Assembly: GCF_050510895.1 (NCBI RefSeq)
Contig: NZ_JBNINT010000001.1
Location: 1,488,001 to 1,552,000 of the forward strand
Source: Pannonibacter phragmitetus_B
Lineage (GTDB): Bacteria; Pseudomonadota; Alphaproteobacteria; Rhizobiales; Stappiaceae
Length of the DNA: 64,000 bases
Reading direction: 5' to 3'
The translations under genes and the position numbers were made by a program. A model generated the notes under the pieces. That model was not told the origin of the DNA and made no database searches. It worked only from the letters and a program-made list of their open reading frames with translations. Positions within the stretch are counted from its first letter, which is position 1; every line of letters starts with the position of its first letter. Below, piece after piece: positions 58,953 to 64,000 of the stretch.

Positions 58953-60755
58953 ATGCTTGATACCAGCCCCGCGACAAAGATCGATACCGTACTTGCCAAG
59001 CTCGGCAAGGCGCTGGAGAGCGGCAACATAGAGGCCGCCGTGAACCTGTTTCAGGCCGAATGCTACTGGCGTGACCTTGTGACCTTCACCTGGAACCTGA
59101 AGACGCTGGAAGGCCACGGCGAGATCCGCAGCATGCTCACCAGCCAGCTGGCGGCTATCAAACCCTCGGATTTCGTGCAGGACGGCAAGGAGGCCGCGTC
59201 CGAGGCGGGCGGCGTCACCGAAGGCTGGTTCGAGTTTGAAACCGGCGCGGCCCGCGGCTATGGCCATATCCGTCTCAAGGACGGACTGATCTGGACCCTG
59301 CTCACCACCATGAGTGAACTGAAGGGCCATGAAGAGCCAAAGGGTTTCCGCCGCCCCATGGGCGCCGAACATGGCCATGACCGCAACCGCAAGACCTGGA
59401 AGGAAAAGCGGGAGGCAGAGACGGCCGAACTTGGCTACTCGGTGCAGCCCTATGTGGTGATCATCGGCGGCGGGCAGGGCGGCATCGCCCTTGGCGCACG
59501 CCTGCGCCAGCTTGGGGTGCCGGCCATCATCATCGAGAAGAACGAGCGGCCCGGCGACAGCTGGCGCAAGCGTTACAAGTCGCTCTGCCTGCATGATCCG
59601 GTCTGGTACGACCATCTGCCCTATATTCCGTTCCCGGAGAACTGGCCCGTCTTCACGCCCAAGGACAAGGTGGGCGACTGGCTGGAGATGTACACCAAGG
59701 TGATGGAGCTGAATTACTGGGGCTCCACCACGGCCAAGTCCGCTCAATATGACGAAAAGACCGGCGAATGGACCGTTATCGTCGACAGAGCCGGAGAGGA
59801 AGTGGTGCTGCGGCCAAAGCAGCTGGTGCTGGCCACCGGCATGTCCGGCAAGCCCAATGTGCCGAAGTTCCCCGGGCAGGATGTGTTCAAGGGCGAGCAG
59901 CAGCATTCCTCGCAGCATCCGGGTCCGGATGCCTATGCTGGCAAAAAGGTGGTGGTCATCGGCTCCAACAATTCGGCGCATGATATCTGCGCCGCGCTGT
60001 GGGAGGCAGGCGCTGACGTCACCATGGTGCAGCGCTCCTCCACCCATATCGTCAAGTCGGACTCTCTCATGGAAATCGGCTTGGGCGACCTTTACTCCGA
60101 GCGCGCCGTTCAATCCGGCATGACAACCCGCAAGGCCGATCTCATCTTCGCCTCGCTGCCTTACCGGATCATGCATGAGTTCCAGATCCCGATCTATGAC
60201 AAGATCCGCGAGCAGGATGCCGACTTCTATGCAGCGCTTGAAAAGGCCGGCTTCATGCTCGATTTCGGCGATGACGGTTCCGGCCTTTTCATGAAGTACC
60301 TGCGCCGCGGCTCGGGTTACTACATTGATGTGGGCGCCTGTGATCTCGTCATTGATGGCTCGATCAAGCTGAAGTCCGGTGTGGACGTGTCGCATCTCAG
60401 CGAAACCGGGGTGGTGCTGAAAGATGGGACGGAACTTCCGGCCGATCTGGTGGTCTATGCCACCGGCTACGGCTCGATGAACGGCTGGGCCGCAGACCTC
60501 ATCTCGCGCGAAGTGGCCGACAAGGTCGGCAAATGCTGGGGTCTTGGCTCAAACACCACCAAGGACCCCGGCCCCTGGGAAGGCGAGCAGCGCAACATGT
60601 GGAAGCCGGTGCAGCAGGAGGCGCTGTGGTTCCATGGTGGCAACCTGCATCAGTCCCGCCACTATTCGCAGTATCTCTCGCTGCAGCTGAAGGCCCGTCA
60701 CGCCGGGCTCGACACACCGGTATACGGCATGACCAAGCCGCATCACCTGTCCTGA
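58953..60755 (+). CDS. Flavin-containing monooxygenase with N-terminal NTF2/SnoaL-like domain
   Basis: A 600-residue flavoprotein. Residues about 1-140 form a SnoaL/NTF2-like domain (LEGHGEIRSMLTSQLAAIKP). The remainder is an FAD- and NADPH-dependent monooxygenase with the FAD motif VVIIGGGQGGIALGARLRQL, the family element FKGEQQHSSQH, the NADPH motif VVVIGSNNSAHDICAAL, and LVVYATGYGSMNGW near the C-terminus. The ATG at 58953 follows GGAGGAGATGAC. It lies 124 bases after the dehydrogenase on the same strand, so alcohol oxidation followed by oxygenation of the ketone or aldehyde is a plausible two-step route. Substrate unknown. Confidence 0.9.
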   Translation: MLDTSPATKIDTVLAKLGKALESGNIEAAVNLFQAECYWRDLVTFTWNLKTLEGHGEIRSMLTSQLAAIKPSDFVQDGKEAASEAGGVTEGWFEFETGAARGYGHIRLKDGLIWTLLTTMSELKGHEEPKGFRRPMGAEHGHDRNRKTWKEKREAETAELGYSVQPYVVIIGGGQGGIALGARLRQLGVPAIIIEKNERPGDSWRKRYKSLCLHDPVWYDHLPYIPFPENWPVFTPKDKVGDWLEMYTKVMELNYWGSTTAKSAQYDEKTGEWTVIVDRAGEEVVLRPKQLVLATGMSGKPNVPKFPGQDVFKGEQQHSSQHPGPDAYAGKKVVVIGSNNSAHDICAALWEAGADVTMVQRSSTHIVKSDSLMEIGLGDLYSERAVQSGMTTRKADLIFASLPYRIMHEFQIPIYDKIREQDADFYAALEKAGFMLDFGDDGSGLFMKYLRRGSGYYIDVGACDLVIDGSIKLKSGVDVSHLSETGVVLKDGTELPADLVVYATGYGSMNGWAADLISREVADKVGKCWGLGSNTTKDPGPWEGEQRNMWKPVQQEALWFHGGNLHQSRHYSQYLSLQLKARHAGLDTPVYGMTKPHHLS

Positions 60756-60781
60756 TCCGGCCCACCCCCAAACCACAAGCC

Positions 60782-60810
60782 CCAAGGCGCCCGTACTCCG
60801 GGCGCCTTGG
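60782..60810. terminator. Bidirectional hairpin between convergent genes
   Basis: CCAAGGCGCCCG at 60782-60793 pairs perfectly with CGGGCGCCTTGG at 60799-60810 around TACTC, a 12-base-pair stem. It lies between the converging monooxygenase and metallo-beta-lactamase-fold genes and probably ends transcription from both sides. Confidence 0.65.
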
Positions 60811-60822
60811 AATGGCAGACAG

Positions 60823-61814
60823 CTATTTGACGATCCCGCCCTCGCCATCGGAGTAATTCACCGGCAGCCATCCGTAGTGCTGACCGTCCTGGAGAACGTT
60901 ACCGATGCCGGGAAATGCGATGTGCGCGCCCGCCACGAGGTATCCTTCGCTGACGGCTTCGGCGAATGCGCGCTTGCGCGAGGCGACTGCACGCGGCCCG
61001 TCCACATCAAATTCGATGGTCACCTCCGGCTCCTTGAACTGAACAATATCGCCATGGGTGATATCGCCCCAGAACACCAGCTTTCGGGCCCCGCTTTCCA
61101 CGACGATGGAACTGTGGCCTGGCGTGTGCCCGGGCCGCAGGATCGAGCGGAAGCCCGCAATGACCTCCGCATCATCCTGAAAGGCCACCACTCGGTCTTT
61201 CTGAAGATACGGCCGCAGGCACTCCTCCGCTTCCTGGAAAAGTTGCGGGTTCAGGCCCTCCGGCCGGGCAGCTGCGGGCGTCTCCAGCCAGAAGTCCAGC
61301 TCACGTTTTGGAACATGAAGGGTTGCATTCTCGAACAGGGGTTTGCCGTCGCGGATGAGCCCGCCGGTATGGTCTGTGTGGACATGGGTCAGGATCACAT
61401 GATCGACCTGTGCAGCGGTGTAACCGGAGGCTTCAAGATTGGACAACAGATGCCCCGCCTCTGCACCCAGATAGTGTCCGGTGCCCGCATCGATAAGGAT
61501 GAGCCGCGTGCCGTCATTGACCAGAAACGCGTTGACGGAAGTATCAGTTGGAATGTCCCGGTACGCCTTGCGGAGCAACAGGGCTGCGTCCTGCGCCGTA
61601 ACGTCCCGGTACATCTGCGGCAGTGGAAGCGGCAGTGTGCCGTCCAGAAGTGCCGTCACTTCCAGATCGCCAAGCGCCATCCGGTAAAAGCCAGGTGCCT
61701 GGAACTGCTGCTTGGGAGCCGCCGCGAAGGCGGAGGAGGGAGAGTGGGCAGGGCTGCGGCAGTGGCCAGGACCGAAGCGCCCTTCAGGACGCTCCGTCTC
61801 GTGATGCTGTTCAT
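60823..61814 (-). CDS. Tat-exported metallo-beta-lactamase-fold hydrolase, one frameshift
   Basis: A periplasmic MBL-fold hydrolase of about 330 residues after repair. The N-terminus MNSITRRSVLKGASVLATAA is a twin-arginine signal, but it lies in a different frame from the enzyme. One base added at GGG 61738-61740 joins it through LPTLPSSAFAAAPKQQFQAP. The zinc motif is THVHTDHTGGLI, with further metal histidines in RPGHTPGHSSIV and FWGDITHGD. It resembles the quorum-quenching or organophosphate hydrolase-like group, though substrate is unknown. Upstream, TTGACA on the minus strand (61948-61943) may be its -35 element. It is convergent with the monooxygenase gene. Confidence 0.87.
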
Positions 61815-62007
61815 GAAAAAGCTCCGTCGGAAAATGACGCCGCCGGCCGCCTTTCTCATTTCGAAAAGGGGCCAAGCAGCATGTGCGAGGCGAAGCTAGG
61901 GTCTGGCAGCGAAGGAGATTAGCCTGTGATGCTGGATCTCACTGTCAAGAATCCGGTTACAATGGTTGCGGGACAGACGGCGGTCCTGGGCTGTGTCTTC
62001 CTGTGGT

Positions 62008-62922
62008 TCAGGGCAATTTGAGGACTTCGTCAAGGTGCTCCGTCAGATAGTCGATGAAGGCCCTCACCTTCAGAGGCTGAACCCGGCCGCCTGCTCTGAC
62101 CGCATACAAGGTGGCATCAGGTCCGGACCATTCCGGAAGGATGCGGACGACGTCGCCGGTCTCCACCGCGGTGCGCACGAGATAGGGATTTGTCAGCTGA
62201 ATGCCTTGCCCCCTGACCAGAAACTCCAGCAGGGCTTCCGGGTCTGAGGCAACGACCGCCGGGTTGATCGGATATTCGGCAACATCGTTCTGCGCCATCA
62301 GCGGCCAGGAATGTTCGGGCCTGCCGTAGAACAGCTGCGTCACGAGGCAATCATGGTCCTTCAATTGCGAAGGATGGTCCGGCGTGCCGCGCCGCTCCAG
62401 ATAGTGGCGCGAGGCGTAAAGGCCCGTGCCGATATCGGCGAGACGCCGGGCGGCGAGGTTCGAGTCCGGCATCTGGCCGTTCCAGAGACGGCAGGCCACG
62501 TCGATGTTCTCGTCCACGATGTTCCTGACGCCGTGGTCGAGCAGCAACTGCAGCTTGACGAGAGGATAGGTCTCGCGAAACCCTGCGAGAAGCGGGGCGA
62601 GGGTTTTGATGGCCAGCCAGTTCGGTGCAGTCACTCTGAGCCAGCCTGACGGCGTGCCATGGACCTGTTCAACTGCGCTCTCGGCATCCGCAATCAGCCC
62701 GGCCAGGCCCCGGCACCGCTCGAAATAGATCGTCCCGGCCTCCGTCAGCCGGATCTTGCGGGTGGTGCGGTGGAGAAGCTTGACCCCCAGCCGTTGCTCC
62801 AGATCCTGCACCTTCTTGCTGACCCGTGCCTTGGACGTCCTCAGGCTTTCGGCCGCCGCCGTAAAGCTTCCCCGCTCGGCAACCTCAATGAAGGCCAGTG
62901 TATCGCTCATGTCCCGCAGCAT
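62008..62922 (-). CDS. LysR family transcriptional regulator
   Basis: A 304-residue LysR regulator of the AaeR/DsdC-like group common in proteobacteria. The N-terminal HTH is LAFIEVAERGSFTAAAESLR then ARVSKKVQDLEQRLGVKLLH. The effector domain starts SGWLRVTAPNWLAI, and the family segment ACRLWNGQMPDSNLAARRL follows. AGGAAG 9 bases upstream supports ATG 62922. It lies upstream of, and in the same direction as, the exported hydrolase gene and may control it. Confidence 0.92.
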   Translation of the reverse strand: MLRDMSDTLAFIEVAERGSFTAAAESLRTSKARVSKKVQDLEQRLGVKLLHRTTRKIRLTEAGTIYFERCRGLAGLIADAESAVEQVHGTPSGWLRVTAPNWLAIKTLAPLLAGFRETYPLVKLQLLLDHGVRNIVDENIDVACRLWNGQMPDSNLAARRLADIGTGLYASRHYLERRGTPDHPSQLKDHDCLVTQLFYGRPEHSWPLMAQNDVAEYPINPAVVASDPEALLEFLVRGQGIQLTNPYLVRTAVETGDVVRILPEWSGPDATLYAVRAGGRVQPLKVRAFIDYLTEHLDEVLKLP

Positions 62923-62971
62923 CTGATACTTCCTTCAAGTCTCGTGGACCGGCCGCATCTGCTGGGCCAGA

Positions 62972-63457
62972 TCAGGCCCTCTTTGGGGGAGGAAGAGCCG
63001 AGCCCCTGGCAGCATAGGCCCTGTTGCCGCATGCCTCTGAGAACGTTTCCTCAGGCTGCGGCATGAGCTGATCCAGTGTCACCTCAGCGAACCGGGCCAG
63101 CAGCAGGCTCTGCGCACTTTGCAGGCTGCCGGCCAGTGCCGCATTTGTGTTTCTTTCGATCATGCAGCCGGGATGGGCGCTGCGGGAGCCGATGGCGAAT
63201 AGCGCCGGGCGGCCGAGCGCCTCATAGACGGCAAGCAGCGTGATCTCGCCCAGCGGCCTTGCCAGCTGCCAGCCCCCGCCGTGGCCTTTGCCGGAGGTGA
63301 CGTAGCCCGCCTTGCGCAACCCGGCCATGGTCCTGCGGAAGACGGCCGGGTTGGTGCCCATGCTCCTGGCCAGAACGCCGGAGGTCAATGGTTCATCGAC
63401 CTGTCCCATGTGCAGGAGCACATGCAGAACATCCGAAAGCCTCGTGTCCTTGTTCAT
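62972..63457 (-). CDS. Rrf2 family transcriptional regulator
   Basis: A 161-residue Rrf2-type regulator: winged helix DTRLSDVLHVLLHMGQVDEP and LARSMGTNPAVFRRTMAGLR, then the wing GKGHGGGWQLARPLGEITLL. The three clustered cysteines that bind an iron-sulphur cluster in IscR/NsrR are not present. Only isolated cysteines occur (HPGCMIE, SEACGNR), as in YwnA-like members. The start at 63457 follows GAGGCAGG. It is divergent from a methyltransferase gene with a palindrome between them, so it probably represses that gene and itself. Confidence 0.9.
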   Translation of the reverse strand: MNKDTRLSDVLHVLLHMGQVDEPLTSGVLARSMGTNPAVFRRTMAGLRKAGYVTSGKGHGGGWQLARPLGEITLLAVYEALGRPALFAIGSRSAHPGCMIERNTNAALAGSLQSAQSLLLARFAEVTLDQLMPQPEETFSEACGNRAYAARGSALPPPKRA

Positions 63458-63497
63458 TACCTGCCTCTGCACCGGCCATCATGCGGCTGCATGACAT

Positions 63498-63514
63498 GTA
63501 TCAGTTGTTGATAC
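63498..63514. promoter_or_regulatory. Likely Rrf2 operator
   Basis: GTATCA at 63498-63503 and TGATAC at 63509-63514 form a perfect inverted repeat with a five-base spacer, midway in the 109-base divergent region between the Rrf2 gene and the methyltransferase gene. Size and position fit a dimer-binding operator for the adjacent regulator. Confidence 0.6.
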
Positions 63515-63566
63515 GTGAGGAAATGCCATGTTATGAATCAATTGAAGCTACATGAAAGGATACCCC

Positions 63567-64000
63567 ATGACCCGCACGCCCGATCCCTTCATGGACCCGG
63601 CCGCCGTCGCCTCCTACCTTTGCGATACGCCTCGAAAAGTGCCTGGGCTGGCGGACCTTCATAAGATGACGGCGCTGCTCATTGCCGAGAAGGCGCCTCG
63701 CGCGGCACATGTTCTGGTGGTGGGGGCAGGCGGCGGGCTGGAAATCCGGGCCCTGGCGCAGGCGCAGCCGGACTGGCTGTTCACGGGTGTCGATCCGTCG
63801 CCCGCCATGCTGGACATCGCCCGGCAAACACTCTCTGACTGTGCGGAGCGGGCAGATCTTATTCAGGGCACCGCCGTTGACGCCCCCAAGGCCCTTTTGA
63901 CGGGGCCGTGTGCCTTCTGACGCTGCATTTCCTCAGCAGGGACGAACGGCTGCAGACCTTGCGGGAGATTCACAGCCGCCTCAAGCCGGGCGGCATCTTC
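63567..64000 (+). CDS. Class I SAM-dependent methyltransferase, 3' truncated, one frameshift
   Basis: The first 145 or so residues of a class I SAM methyltransferase that runs off the right edge. The SAM-binding motif I is HVLVVGAGGGLEIRALAQ, with the acidic loop FTGVDPSPAMLDIARQ. The frame breaks at CCC 63893-63895. One added C restores APFDGAVCLLTLHFLS, then LKPGGIF at the edge, the family's post-motif III. ATG 63567 has AAAGGAT upstream and is preferred over 63552. It is divergent from the Rrf2 regulator. The methyl acceptor is unknown. Confidence 0.87.

Noticed and set aside
58737..60395. A 552-residue minus-strand open frame
   Set aside because: Antisense to the monooxygenase, whose FAD and NADPH motifs are unmistakable.

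Overview
The window looks like a chromosomal segment of a GC-rich alphaproteobacterium, probably of the Hyphomicrobiales. This is inferred from gene content (TRAP and ABC uptake systems, DUF2848, a DUF6481-type protein, CHASE2 cyclase, many LysR/IclR/Rrf2 regulators), not from any rRNA. No rRNA, tRNA, CRISPR array, integrase or transposase was recognised.

Layout. (1) 1-16.6 kb is a catabolic region for amides and small peptides: the end of a TRAP large permease, a DUF2848 enzyme, two amidases, a DUF1445 protein, LysR and IclR regulators, an M81 (MlrC-like) peptidase, a complete dipeptide-type ABC importer and two M20 hydrolases. (2) 16.6-21.6 kb, minus strand: a translationally coupled operon of a secreted caspase-fold protease, a CHASE2 class III nucleotide cyclase and a small exported protein. 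(3) 22-27.1 kb: an Ugp-like ABC importer followed by a GpdQ-like phosphodiesterase, probably for glycerophosphodiesters. (4) 27.1-42.5 kb is a defence island: a complete type I Zorya operon (zorA-zorB-zorC-zorD, minus strand) placed head to head with a type I restriction-modification system (hsdM-hsdS-hsdR) and an Mrr-like endonuclease. (5) 42.6-53.3 kb: an autotransporter, an AraC regulator, a three-gene envelope operon with a large modular VWA protein, and a GGDEF protein. (6) 53.7-54.8 kb: small stress-type genes, including a cold-shock protein with a long leader. (7) 55.2-60.8 kb: a sigma-54 activator, a REP-like repeat cluster, a near-perfect -24/-12 promoter, a butanediol-dehydrogenase-like MDR enzyme and a flavoprotein monooxygenase. 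(8) 60.8-64 kb: a Tat-exported metallo-beta-lactamase-fold hydrolase, LysR, and a divergent Rrf2/methyltransferase pair.

A property of the whole sequence matters for reading it. Fifteen otherwise ordinary genes are each broken by frameshifts, about 21 in total. All but one can be repaired by adding a single base, most often to a G/C (sometimes A/T) run that is one base short. Conserved family motifs continue perfectly after each repair. This is most simply explained by systematic homopolymer-length errors in the sequence, not by decay. These genes are therefore given as single CDS features spanning the shift, with the site stated.
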